A stretch of 64,000 nucleotides of DNA from Gnetum montanum (taxonomy: Eukaryota; Streptophyta; Gnetopsida; Gnetales; Gnetaceae). This document shows, in pieces, positions 12,186 to 23,822 of the stretch; position 1 is the first letter of the stretch, and the number at the start of each line of letters is the position of its first letter. A program made the position numbers and the translations under genes. The DNA lies in the NCBI GenBank assembly GCA_015680685.1, contig MNCI01018426.1, positions 1,302 through 65,301 of the forward strand, written 5' to 3'. The notes beneath the pieces were generated by a model. The model was given only the letters and a program-made list of their open reading frames with translations, had not been told where the DNA came from and made no database searches.

Positions 12186-12765
12186 ACTGTATTTTACAAG
12201 TCATCTTTAATTTTGTTAATTTATTAATATATTTGACTACCATTTTTCTCTTAACATAAATGAACATTATCTGTTACAAGTTATCCTTAATGAATGAAAA
12301 TATATGTTAATGAATACTAACTTGAAAATATTTGACTGCCATTTATCTCTTGACTTGTATATATACTTTTACAAGCTAAGAGACAAATGGAAGCCAAATA
12401 TTTTCAAATTAATATAAAAATAGAAATGCTTAGTAATCTATTGGATAATAAAAATGTACATGCTATGAGTTTTGAAAACATTATTAAGGAAATTACAAGT
12501 GTTATTGGTAACATTTAAATAAACCAAATTATAGATTTAATATCCTACTTATATCTAATGTACTCAAATATAGGACATTGTAGGAAGATGTGGTTTTCAC
12601 CTTTAATGCTAACTACATTACATAGTTGACATATTTGTTCTTCACAAGGAATTTTGAACAATCTACTTGTTTCAATTATCAAATGATACACATCATTCAT
12701 AATTTGTTAATTAAAAAGGATCATTACCTAGAGGGTCAATGCTCATCTTACTAAGGTAGGGTTCA
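12186..12765 (-). mobile_element. LINE (non-LTR) retrotransposon 3' fragment, copy 1
   Basis: Shares its whole length with 44815-45435 and its upper half with 61835-62200. On the minus strand at about 12690-12600 it reads a zinc-binding C-terminal motif, ICQLCNVVSIKGENHIFLQC (CxxC...HxxxxC), like that found after the RT of many plant LINE ORF2 proteins. Downstream towards 12186 lies a non-coding tail with a 37-bp-arm hairpin. The 5' end is truncated at about 12765, where sequence switches to element D ORF2. The LINE call rests on the motif and on copy 2, where an upstream ORF2-like segment is also present. Confidence 0.5.
12322..12407. repeat. Imperfect palindrome (hairpin) in the LINE tail
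   Basis: Arms 12322-12358 and 12371-12407 pair at 32 of 37 positions by eye (TTGAAAATATTTG.CT.CCAT...), with a 12-nt AT-rich loop. The same structure exists at 44983-45067. Confidence 0.8.
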
Positions 12766-14532
12766 TCAAATATCATAGTCTCCTTAGCGTGCTTAGCCAC
12801 TTGAAGTTTTTCTTGAAGTTGTAGGAAAGCTTCATATCTGGATATAGCCTAGCCAAAAATTGTGGGATCGGCTAAGCGAGTTCTTAATTCTACAACCTTA
12901 GCAACCAAGCATCGATTTTTCCCTATGGCTATCTCAAGTTGGGCATTGGCGATGAGGTATTTACCCTTAGCCTCCAACAGTGTCGACTAGGTTGTAGTGA
13001 TGTCATTCAAAAGGTCAATGACCTCTAGAATCAAATGCCTAGTTCCCACTAATCCTTCCAATAAATCTTCATGATGGACTACACTAAATCTTCCACTTGT
13101 TGCTGCCATATATGTTTGCATATCTCTGAGTGCAACAATACCTAACATAGATGCTACAAGAACATTGATTGCTTTGCCCACTCAGTTGTTGTTTCTTGCC
13201 CTTAGTGCTACATCACCAAGATAGTTGCTTCATTACCTTCCTCCAAGTGCATCAAGAAGGTAGAAACATTTTCAAAGATCTCTAAAAATTTTTGCTATCT
13301 TGAAATGAACATCATTACCACTCGAGCACTAAGATTCAAGCACGTGGGTGCTTGCATTCATTGGACAAAAAATATTGGCATTTTATCCTCCAACTAGTTA
13401 ATGGTATGAGTGACCTCGTTCAGATGGCTTAGGATTAGTTGGTAAATAGAGGGATCCCCACTCGGTCCTGCTTGCTACTGCTATAGAACATGCTTATGAA
13501 GTTTTTCCATGTGCTTGAGAGCAGCATGAGCCTCAACATTGTTTTGTGAGTGGGTGGTGGTGGTGGTTACTCCTCCTCTTGCATCTTGGTAGGCATGTTA
13601 TCTTTCATCATTTCTACCCAAGAGGTAGTAGGAGCATGCTAGAGGATGTCATTGGAATAGTGGGCTATTCCTCTCCTTTTGCATAATTTTTGAAGTAGGC
13701 ATGGAAAGGAGAGTGCCTTTCTCCCATGCTTGTTCTCCTTGAAGCACTTCTCTATCTCAAGATAGATCAGATGTGGGAGACTGATAGAAAATTTCAAGCT
13801 TAGAACAACACATGGATGGGCAGAATAGTTTGTTACCTTGCTTATCCTCATCATACAATTAAGGTGGTAGGCTATGATCTTGAGGTATGTGTGTTTTACC
13901 ATTGTGAGTGCATCGTATTCCTTGCAGTCAACTCCATAGCACTGCTTCACCTATTCCTTCTTTATCTCTAGGTTTACTTATGTAGAGATTTCTGCTAAGG
14001 TTGCCCTAGTGTCTAGCAACCTAACAACCTAAGAGATGGCATCCATCAAGCAAGACAAATTAATGTCATTTATTTTCACAATGGCATTAGCTTGCCTCTT
14101 ATTCCAAAAGAGATAGGTTTCTCCCATGTACCATTCTCCATTGGAGGTGAGAATAGGCCATATGGAAGAACTCTACAACTGAGATTTGACTTCTTTTAGG
14201 GTGAAGTCCAAGAAAGTACTAAAGTTTAGTTCTTGGAGAATCAAATGTTTGATATACTTAGACTTGATTTACCTCTAGCAGACATCCGTAAAAGTGACCT
14301 CAAGATTTGGGCTTGGTCCCAGTGCTTCATCCCAGTGGGATTGCTTTGTTTCAGCTTTAAAAATTTGATGAACATATTTCACTTTTGGGTCCTCCCAAAG
14401 AGGTCCCATTGCATGTGTGGGCTTCTTGCTCATGGGGTTGTTGCTACTATTTGTCCCTTCCAGTTCTATGTTGATTATCCCTCAGTTGGGATGGTCCCAC
14501 CTCTTATCCATATTTGTTCCTAGGTTTGGGTG
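12766..14532 (-). pseudogene. Decayed ORF2 downstream of pol (element D), function unproven
   Basis: Minus strand, same sense as pol and 3' of it. The start is an ATGGCACCCAAA at 14532, directly after TGATTATAG. The open segment 13950-13639 (103 residues) is conserved with the ORF2 of the full-length element: CYGVDCKEY, then an alternating YHLN...SKVT...F/LPHLIYLEIEKCFKEN block and a LSFPCLLQKLC segment. This order resembles the putative plant transposon protein family (PF20167 type) often found in Ty3 elements; that match is from memory and tentative. Further segments (13181-12987) suggest helical, coiled-coil sequence. The 3' part is missing beyond 12766. In Athila-type elements an extra ORF in this position is sometimes called env-like, but no membrane segment or cleavage signal is visible here. 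Confidence 0.5.
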
Positions 14533-16505
14533 CCATCTATAATCACAACATGACCAAGGATTAGTGTTTGATGTGCAACTTTGGAACACTTGGATACCTT
14601 ACTTCTTTGAATTAGTTACACTTGGATACATTGTGATCATGATAGATTTGATTATTTTAATATTATTTTATTACTATTTCGTTTAGATGGCTACCAAAGT
14701 TCATTGGAAAGGTTTAACTCTCATGAATTAGTGATTTTAATATTATTTTATTAGTTAGACCTTGTGGGAGTTATAAATTTTTTAAAAAAAAAATTCATTA
14801 GAAACCTAAGGTTTATGGCCTCCATGACATAAATCTCACCTTTACTAGCTATAGCACTAAAGAATGGGGTTAATCAAATAAGTGGTTTACAATATATGGG
14901 CTCTAGAATGCTTTGGGCTCTAAAACTTGCAAAAACTCCTCTCTTGTTTGGAAGGAAGTGGCAAAATATTCACTAAGTGTTATGCCTATATATATATTTC
15001 TTTTGCTACATCGATGCAAATGTGTCAATGAGGTTACATTGATGTAGCCAACTACATCAACAAGATTCCATCAATGTAGTTGTTTGTGAAAACTTTTTGC
15101 ACTTAGAAACTATGGAAAAACAAGAAATTTTTTCAATAAAATTGGAGTCCAAAGGCAGTCAAAAAAGCCTAGAACATGATAAAATTCTTGAAGATGGCTA
15201 GATAATTCATAAAAAAAGATATTTTTTTTGTAGAATTTTAACGAAGGAGTGCACAACTAGACATAATTGACATGGAGCATGAAAGGTGTGAATGTGAACA
15301 TGTCTAAGGGGTGAAGAACTTAACTAGTCCAATCAAGAAGTATGCAAGTGGATCCTTCACATAGTAGGCTCATGTCCTTGAATGCTCTCAAACTAAGGAG
15401 TTCGTGAGCCTCATGGATGATTAATGATTATGGTTAGTTAAGATCAAATTACCAAAGAAACTATCAAAGAACTTTGACTATATCAAGCTAGGACATTGAA
15501 ACAAACATGATAAATAATAATGAGGAGAGCTATGGAAAGCATAGGCAAGTGAAGTAGAGAGTGGACTGGAGTTCTATATCATGGTCACATGAAGTCCATT
15601 GTGGGTATTATGGTCAATATGACCTAATAACATACGTCCTTAGTCCAAATTAAAACCAACCAATTTCAATGACTTTGCATTGACACTCTAAGACTAGTCC
15701 ATTCCCAAGGCACAAGAATAACCCCATAGATCAATCACTATTCCTAAAAGAGAAGAAAAGAGAAGCAGGAAGTGAGATGGGCCTTAGTTAGAGAGGATCT
15801 TCAAGCATGGGTAACATGTCTTTCTAGTTACATAACTAGTGCTTGTAGCCCTTTATTTTATCTAAGGGTGTGCTTTTAATTCCCATTATTCTTTGTTTCT
15901 TTTTCAATTTTTTAAGTTTTTGGATGAAAACCACATCATGCAAAGACTTAGCCTCCTATTATTGGTCAACATAAGAATGGAAAATGACTCGTGAAAATAC
16001 TAATGCATCACAATATAGTAGGCAAGTACATAAAGTGTCAAATTTCTTTAAAGTCACATAATTGTCTATCCATTTAGTCCTTCCCAAGTTTGGAAACTAC
16101 CAAGGCCACAAATTCATTGAAATTTTTATTTAGGAAGGGATATCATGTTTTTGAAACAAGTGAACACCATAGAGTTTTGCGATTCAGTGGAGGACATGGA
16201 CTCACTACCTATTATCATGAAAAGAAACCATGTCTTAGTTATCAACATTAAAATTCAAAGATAGAATCCAAACATTAGTAATCAAATAACATTATAGTAC
16301 AAACCACCATCAATTAGTAGCTATAGTTGCACCAAATCATAGTGGCAATAAAGAAAAAGAAGAAAAATAAAACATAAGAAAAGCATAAAAGAAGTCCAAG
16401 CCAAATAAAGTAAAATATAGAAGAAATTGTAAAATATTTCAGAAAAGGAAATCTACTAAAAATGGTATAAAACAAAAAAGTTAAAAAAACTAAGGAGTCA
16501 TATCA
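14533..16505 (-). mobile_element. Spacer between pol and ORF2 of element D
   Basis: No gene. AT-rich, with the family spacer at 15720-15960 (AAGCATGGGTAACATGTCTTT) and a short block of CATCGATG/CATTGATG motifs at about 15005-15085 like those in the U3 of this element's LTR. Confidence 0.6.
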
Positions 16506-17950
16506 TTAGATTAGCATGGATGGCCATCTCTCCCCACAATTGAGTTGGAAGGAGGAGATCCAAAAAGTTGAGTACACTTGTCCATCTGTTGAGGTGTTGT
16601 AGTCACTGGCTCTTTTGGGATCATGAAATGATTTGAGTTGTTGTGTGTTGACCAACAACTTTTTGTTTGGGATTTCAAGTTTGTAAATTAACATGGCCCT
16701 AGAGGGAAAGGTTTTGTAGATAATATAAGGTCCCTCCCACAATGTTTGGAGTTTAGTTTTTTGTGGCACGTGTGTGGAATTCTAGTATAGGATCTTATCT
16801 CCTAGTTGAAATTTCACTTTCTTAATTCTAAGGTCATGGCATTGTTTATTAAATGCCTTATAGACTTCATTAGATGATAGGGCCACTAGTTAGTTCTCAT
16901 CTAGCACATTAAGACTCATTAACCTTTCTTTTTATGCTATGCTTAGGCCAAGGTAAAGGTCATAGGTGGTTGATAGTGTATAGAGTTCTACTTGGATGGG
17001 ACGAGTTGGTAATTTTTTGTACATGAGCTCATAGGGAGAGTAGCCGAAAGGAAGTTTCCAAGAGGAACAGTAGGCCCAAAGGGAATAATTCCTTTAATGC
17101 TACAATCCCTCCTATATTTACTAATTATTCTTGTTAGTATTTTTGTGATATATCTGTTTGTAACTTTTGCTTGACCGTTACCTTAGGGGTGATAGGGTGT
17201 TATTAGTTTATGCTCATGTTCAACCCCTAAGCACTACATGAGCTTTCGAAAGGTGGTGCTTGTAAAATGAGTTCCATTATCAAAAATAAGTGCACATGGC
17301 GTTCCAAACTTGTTTACAACATGATGTTGTACAAACTGAGTAGCCATAGAAGATGTGCAATCTATGACAGTTGTCACTTCTACCCACTTCATACAGTACT
17401 CGATCGCTACTATAATGTATGCCTTTTTTGGACATGAGAGTGATGGAACCCATAAAATTATGCCCCAAATGTCAAAGGGCTCTACTAGTTGGATCCACTA
17501 TTGAGGCCCCTCCATATGAGTAATCATTTCATCATCGTGTTGGCAACATTCATAGGAGTAGATAAAGTGGTGAGTGTCCTTGAAAAGTGTTAGCCAGTAA
17601 TACCCTACCATGAGGATCTTAATGATCATATGTCTCCTAGCATAGTGGCCCCCACAAGGGCCCTCATTAGCATCTTGGAGCACATGCAATTGATCATCAG
17701 CAAGTATGCACCATCGAACTAGGCCATCGGCACACATCTTATAAAGGTCTCTGTTAATTTCCATGAAGTCTTTTACTTGGTGAAGAAATTGTTTTTTCTT
17801 TTTGTTGTCCCATTTTTGTGGCATCTCTTGAGTGATAAAGTAGGTGAGAATGCTATTGTACTAGTTGGTTTCAATGGCTACTTATTTAGCTATTTCCCTA
17901 GCAAAGAGGAGTTTATTAAGGAATTGATCTAAAAGTGGGCTCTCCTCCTC
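16506..17950 (-). pseudogene. Integrase region of element D (decayed pol)
   Basis: Minus strand. 17824-17498 keeps the HHCC zinc-binding domain in one frame: GGHYARRHMIIKILMVGYYW followed by a CC pair, close to the Ty3/gypsy form GGH.A...A..KIL..GYYWPTL. 17468-17280 and other frames carry remnants of the catalytic core. 16769-16506 holds the C-terminal GPY/F module (LQTLWEGPYIIYK), placing the element in Ty3/gypsy. The frame ends near 16506. Integrase would insert the cDNA copy; stops and frameshifts rule out function. Confidence 0.75.
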
Positions 17951-20240
17951 TTTGTTGTTCCATCTCAACTAAGATACGTGATCAAAAACCATGTTCTTAG
18001 TTCCTTTTTGATATACCATTGTCAGATTGAATTCCTGTAAGATCACTAGCCATTATATGACATGGGGGCTCATCGTTGACTTATTTATTAGGAATCAAAT
18101 TGTACTTTGATTTGTGTGCACAAACACCTTGTATCCAAGCACATAGTGCTTGAATTTCTCCAAGGTGAACCCCACTATCATTAGTTCTTTCTTAGTTATG
18201 ATGTAATTCAACTATGAACTCATAATGATTCTACTTGTATAGTGGATGTAGTAAGGACATTTTTTATCATCCAACTGTGTGAGCATGACTCCTAAGGCAT
18301 AATTGGATGCCTCCATAATGATGTGAAAGGGTTTGAACCAGTCAAGTACTAGTAGAATTGGAGTTTCCATGAGATTTTACTTAGTTTTTGGAATGCATAT
18401 TCACATTCCTTGGTCCAAAAAAATGGACCATCCTTCTTTATCAACTCCACTAATAGTTTAAAAATCTTAGAGAAATTCTTTATGAATCGTCGGTAGTAGC
18501 CAATGTGGCCAAGAAATGACCTCACATCTTTAACTATTTCTGGTTGTCAGGTAATTCCTTGGATGACCCTTATGTTTTTAGGGTCCACCTCAATCCCATT
18601 GTGTCAAATTATTTACCCCAACATAATTCCCTCTTGGACCATCAAGTGTCTTTTCTACCAATTGAGCCTAAGGTTTGTCTTCACACACCTTTTTAGCACT
18701 TGCTCAAGGTGGTCCAAGGCCTGCTCAAATGTAGCCCCATAGGTGGAAGTCATCCATGAAGACTTTGACTCTGCTACTGATCTATTGTTGGAAAATTATT
18801 AGGACAAGGCATTGGAATGTTGTAGGGGCATTGCATAAGCTGAATGACATCTTGTTGTATGCAAAGGTCGCTTAGGAACTTATGAATATGGTTTTGGCCT
18901 CCTAAAACTCTAGTGCTATCTGGATTTGGTTATAGTGACTATAACCCTCCAAGAAGCTATAGTAACAATGCTCAGAAATGATGTTCAACACTTGATCCAT
19001 AAATGACAACCAAAAGTGATCCTTTTATGTTGCCATGTTCAATAGCTTGAAGTCAACGTAGATCCTTCATTGCTACCTTTCTTTGGGACTATCACAAGTG
19101 GGCTAATCCACTCACTATTTACAATGGGATAAATGAACCTTGCCTTGAGGAGTTGTTCAATATCCTCTTTGATAATCTACTTGACTTTGGGGTTTAAGTG
19201 TCACTATGGCTACCTCTTTGATTTAATGGAGGAATCTATGTAGATGTGATGCTAGCATATCCTTGGATTAATTCTAGTAAACTCATGATATGACCAAGCA
19301 AAGGTTGTTGGCCATTTGTTAACCACCTCCAATAATTTCTTTTTCTATACAATAGTAAGGTTGGCATTGATAATGATTAGCTTACCATTTTTCATAAAAG
19401 TATTTTCTATTCCAGCTGGTAGAGTTTTTAACTTAAGGGGATCATGTTTAAAGCTCTCAGGGATTTCTAACTCTCCTCAATTATTTTCATTAGGTTCATT
19501 AAAAGTTGGTAATGGATTTGCTCCATAGTGTCCATGCCTTCAATGTAGGCACTTGTAAGGCTCTTAGTTTATTCCATGCACAAAGTTGAATTGCTTTTAG
19601 ATTTAGCTATTAGTCACTGGGTGCCTTCTTATTTTGTGGCTATTTCATATAGGCACCTTTGAATCTCTGTGGCATTTCCACACTACCTGCATGTTGGGAT
19701 TATTGTACTTTTAACTGTCCATAATTTCTGCACACAGTGGCACCCTGTGTCACTATACACGATGCATGGAATGTGCTTCCTCTTAATTTTTCCAAAGTCA
19801 TTTTTCTTAGAAATATCTAAGGAGAGGTCTTTGATTCTCAACTATGCATCTATCATACGTAGCCAAGCCCTTTCCATGATGATTGGAAAGTTCCCCTTGT
19901 AGTTATCCACATGAATCACTAATAAGTCAGTAGGATAGAACAACACAGATGATGGTCATAATGTCTATCACCAACCCCAAGGGAATAGTGATGGACTGAT
20001 ATGCTAACTCAAGATAAATGTTGCTCTTTTGGAGAGGAGGTAGGTTCTAGGCTTTGTACATTTCATGAGAGATCAAATTAACACTAGAACCTGAGTTCAG
20101 AAGAATCTTGCAAGGCTCATTCCTAGTGATTTGCAAGTAAATGAGGGGACTTCTAAGATCAGATATTTTCCTGAGAAGATGGCCAACCTTTATCCAATCT
20201 ATGACCATTTAGGTTAACATTATAGTATGCACACTAGGAG
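17951..20240 (-). pseudogene. Protease, reverse transcriptase and RNase H of element D (decayed pol)
   Basis: Minus strand, order PR, RT, RH. The protease active site is at 20097-20089, read as LLNSGSSVNLI; the family normally has Asp-Ser-Gly, so the catalytic Asp is replaced by Asn. The RT catalytic box FMDDF is at 18760-18746, intact in itself and typical of the Athila/Tat side of Ty3/gypsy. Upstream RT sequence (about 19250-18800) and RNase H (about 18350-18000) are recognisable only as pieces in changing frames. Pol would copy element RNA into DNA; this copy is dead. Confidence 0.75.
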
Positions 20241-22787
20241 GCATTTGATTTGAAGGGATCTTAAAGGATGTTACAGAGGAGGAAGGAGAAGTAAGGTCAA
20301 TAGCCATAGGTGTCTATGAGGGCTTGGTAGGACTATTGGTTAAAAAAAAGGATTTTTTTGGGGCTTAGTCTTTGAACTACTTGCCTAGGGAGCTAGCTAT
20401 AAGTTAATAGCCCTTGTGGCATTTCTCTATTGTGGCTAGGGTGAAATTTCACCATGCATGGATGGAGTTGGTGGCAACTGAGTTGAGGGTGGAGGTATAG
20501 GTGTAGAAGGATGTGGATGGTAATACAAAAATGGAGATTTTCCTCTAGAGATTATGCTCTATAGTACTCAGGAGGATAGTAGTTGTGTTAGAAAGAGATG
20601 TGACTAGAAGAGTCACATGGAAAAATGAGCTACTAAACATAGTACCCATATGGATCTAGATACTTGTAAGGGTACTACTACATTAGTGGTGGCATCCCCG
20701 ATGACTATGGGTGCTACCACTATGGGTACTACTCATGAGGTTGAGGTGGCGCTCCACTCAGATAATAACTTATTGTTGGTGAAAATGCCGAGAGTTGCCT
20801 TAAGGATAAAGCAACCTCCTGGGTACTTACCTTTTTTCCAATCTAGGATTCAAAGCATACATCCCAGATTCTTGCAAGTGTGATATAATGGAAAAACATC
20901 CCTTAGGATGCTTGTATTGGCAGATGTCACACCCACCATCCTCATCTGTCTCAAATTTTACAACCTCTTCAACGACAACATCTTTACCCTTATCCCTTTG
21001 ATGGAAAAATTTATCTTTCTTCCTTCTCCTTTAGTCATGACCACTACCTTACTCTTTGGACCCTTCTACAATTCGTAGAGTGGTTTAGAACTTTTTGTCT
21101 AAATATTTCCATATCTTATCTACCTTAGTCGATATTTCAGAAACAAAATTTAGTATTAGAAAGGTCTTACATTGCACCACTTCATCAAGTGATGCCTCTT
21201 TCTCATTATCACAAAAATGGACCTCCCTTTTGTGGATGGAATGGTCCTAGTTATACGCCTCCACAGTTCCCTTTTCTTCAACTCACCTACTTCTTTGGCT
21301 ACCTACTTAGTTAACTTTTAAATCTGATGAGCTTTTAGTTTTGAAAGCCTTCCTTGTGCATAGATCCCAAGAGTTCTCTTCATTTCTATCCTGAGCCCAT
21401 CTATGATATGGTAGAGCTACTCCCTTTGAGAGAAATCATGGCTTGGGCGTTAGTGCAACAATGAGTAATATCTATCCATGGTTGCATCCAAGGATTCATA
21501 TATTCCTTGCTTCCACCCTTGGATCTACTTAGGTTAAACATTTAGGATTACGTTTGATACTTATCATTGAAGAGGTTAAGCAACATACTCCATTACCTAA
21601 TTGATTTCGGTTCTAAGTACTAGTACTAGCTTTTAGCCTCTTTGATGAGTATCCTAGGGAACAACTTCAATTTCTACCATTTGTTCTCAATGTTCTATGA
21701 GGTGCATGCATTATGAAAGGCTTGGAGATGATTTTGTGAATTAGAATTGTATCCACCTTCAAACTTGGGGATGTTATTCATGTCCAACTATTTGATCTAG
21801 CTATCTTTCATGTGCCTTGTTGGAATCCTTATAGCCTTTGCAATGTTTAGCATGTTCCTAGTTGCAAGTAAAGGCTCATCATAGTCATGACCCTTGTGAT
21901 GGCCATGATGCCTATGATGCCATCTACTATCTCTTCTTTCATGGTGGTTGGTCTCCCTTGATTGCCCACACCTTTGGTCTCTACTGTTTTAGCAAGGTTT
22001 GTGATCATCTCTGTCCCGCTAGTCACCTCCATCACGGTCTCTCCCTTTACAACTTCGGTTGAAGCTAGAAGAGGAAGATGATGAGGACAAAGAAAGTGAA
22101 GAGGAAGGAGGACTAGCACCAGAATAGTGCCTACTAGTTCCTCTCCTTTGGTTGTGGCCATGATCACCATGTTTATCTTTGTCATGATTCCTATCATTGT
22201 TCCTATCTTGACTTCCTCCTTTGGAGCCCCCATGGTCATGGAACACATTCTTCCCTAAGTGAGGATTTTTTATAGTTTACTATAAATTCTGATTAAGGGC
22301 CCCTTCATCGAAGAGAAGGGGAGGAGAGTTTGTGTTTTAAGAACTCCTTGAGAAGGAATTCTCTCCTTCCTTTTAGCCCAACAGGAATAAGGGGTTTGTG
22401 AACTACTTGCCATTTTGACACCTCAAAGCAAGCCTCCATGTATCAATGTTTCTTTCGCTAAGCCTCTATGAGATGATAATCCTAATAATCATTATCTTAC
22501 ACAACATACTCAACATTAAGCCTTACGATACCCAATCTCATGACATTGTGGAGCAACATCATAGGAACAGATTAATCGAGTAGCAACATGATTTTGTCCT
22601 TTATGTCCCTCCACCGTAGTTGTTCATCTTGGTGTAGGATGAAGGTGAAATCTAGAATATACTCATCTAGATGCATATATACCACCTTGCATTGTTGGGG
22701 CATGGGTGGTTTTGGGCCTTCTTGCCTTTATTGATTGGAAGTATTCTTGAACAGTGATGGATAATCTTTCCTACAAGAAGAAGCCAT
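20241..22787 (-). pseudogene. Decayed gag of element D
   Basis: Minus-strand ATG at 22787 (MASSCRKDYPS). It is followed by the N-terminal DFTFILHQDEQL motif shared with the 57-kb gag, a Ser-rich and Asp/His/Lys-rich low-complexity region (about 22246-22019, HDKDKHGDHGHNQRRG then poly-Ser), a DEPLLAT segment (about 21890) and the Retrotrans_gag core (about 21780-21580, decayed). The C-terminal Tyr/Pro/Gly-rich tail lies near 20800-20450. Multiple stops and frameshifts. Confidence 0.7.
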
Positions 22788-22913
22788 ATTAGTTTCAAAG
22801 AAAAATAGTGTGCTTTGGTTATTATTAATTTTCTCAATGATTTCAACTTTAAGGTTCATTAAAGCGTCATTGGATAATTTCACTAACTCCTAGGTAGTGC
22901 ACGTAGCTAACTA

Positions 22914-22935
22914 AAGTCCCCATCAATGATGCCAA
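22914..22935 (-). other. Primer-binding site, tRNA-Asp type (element D)
   Basis: Minus strand reads TTGGCATCATTGATGGGGAC right after the LTR; it aligns with TTGGCGCCGTTGCCGGGGAC, with most differences being transitions. Confidence 0.7.
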
Positions 22936-23822
22936 TGATGAGTAGCGAGTAGTTCCTACACCCAACCATAAAAATCACCAAAATTTGCTAAGTGACTCAG
23001 TTGAATTCCATAGACTTTAATTCTCTAAGTATACATTAACTAGATAGTGAATATTAAGGATGTGACTTTTGTCTTCCTAGTTCCACCTATAAGGTTCAAA
23101 GGTATGGCCAAGTGTAACTGAGGCATATGATTTGTATTGTTTTTATGTTTTTAATTTAATTCACCTAAGTGTAGAAAATAAAGTAATTAAATGCTTAATT
23201 AATCTAGAAAATAATTAATACTTTCACTAATATTAACATAAACTTTTTTTCTCATCTACCATACACATCCTAAACATATTGCAATGCCACTTGGTTACCG
23301 AGCGTAAATGCTACTAGGATTACCAATTGTTAACATAAGCTCGAGATGGTTGTAATTATGTGCATTAATTATCCACTATTACTTAATTAATTAAATGCAT
23401 TAAAATAAATTACATGAATAATAAATGCATCAAGAAAATATTAAGCTAAGTCCAAGCACTACAAGGCTTATCAAGAAAGCTCTTCTTTATTACTGTTCAT
23501 ACCGAAATGTCAATGTACATTAGTGCTCATAAAAAGATCTGTACACTTCTCAACTCCTACTATGGGTACTTAGAAAATATTCTAAATCTCAAATAAACAA
23601 ACAATAAGAGTTTAGCTAAGCTATCAATGAACAAATTCCATAAATGCAATGGGTTTGCACATTTATATATGCAAGACTATACACTTCATTAACATGTATG
23701 CATCGATGTATCAAACCATGCGTCGATGGGTACAGGTTGATGGGATCATGACAACATGTATGCATCAATGAGATTGCATCAACGAGATCACATCGATGCA
23801 AACAACCCATGATGACTCATTA
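22936..23822 (-). repeat. 5' LTR of element D
   Basis: About 887 bp, TGATGAGTAGCGAGTAG...GACTCATTA (decayed TCATCA). U3-equivalent part 23690-23815 is packed with CATCGATG-type palindromes (23701, 23791, with variants between). TTTATT on the plus strand near 23489 is a minus-strand AATAAA. The matching 3' LTR is not present at the lower end. Confidence 0.65.

Noticed and set aside
21862-22062. 66-codon plus-strand ORF
   Set aside because: Antisense shadow of element D gag.
12186-23822. LTR at 11330 as the 3' LTR of element D
   Set aside because: It has its own primer site and gag on the lower side, a different U3 type from the LTR at 22936, and about 1.1 kb of ORF2 is missing in between.
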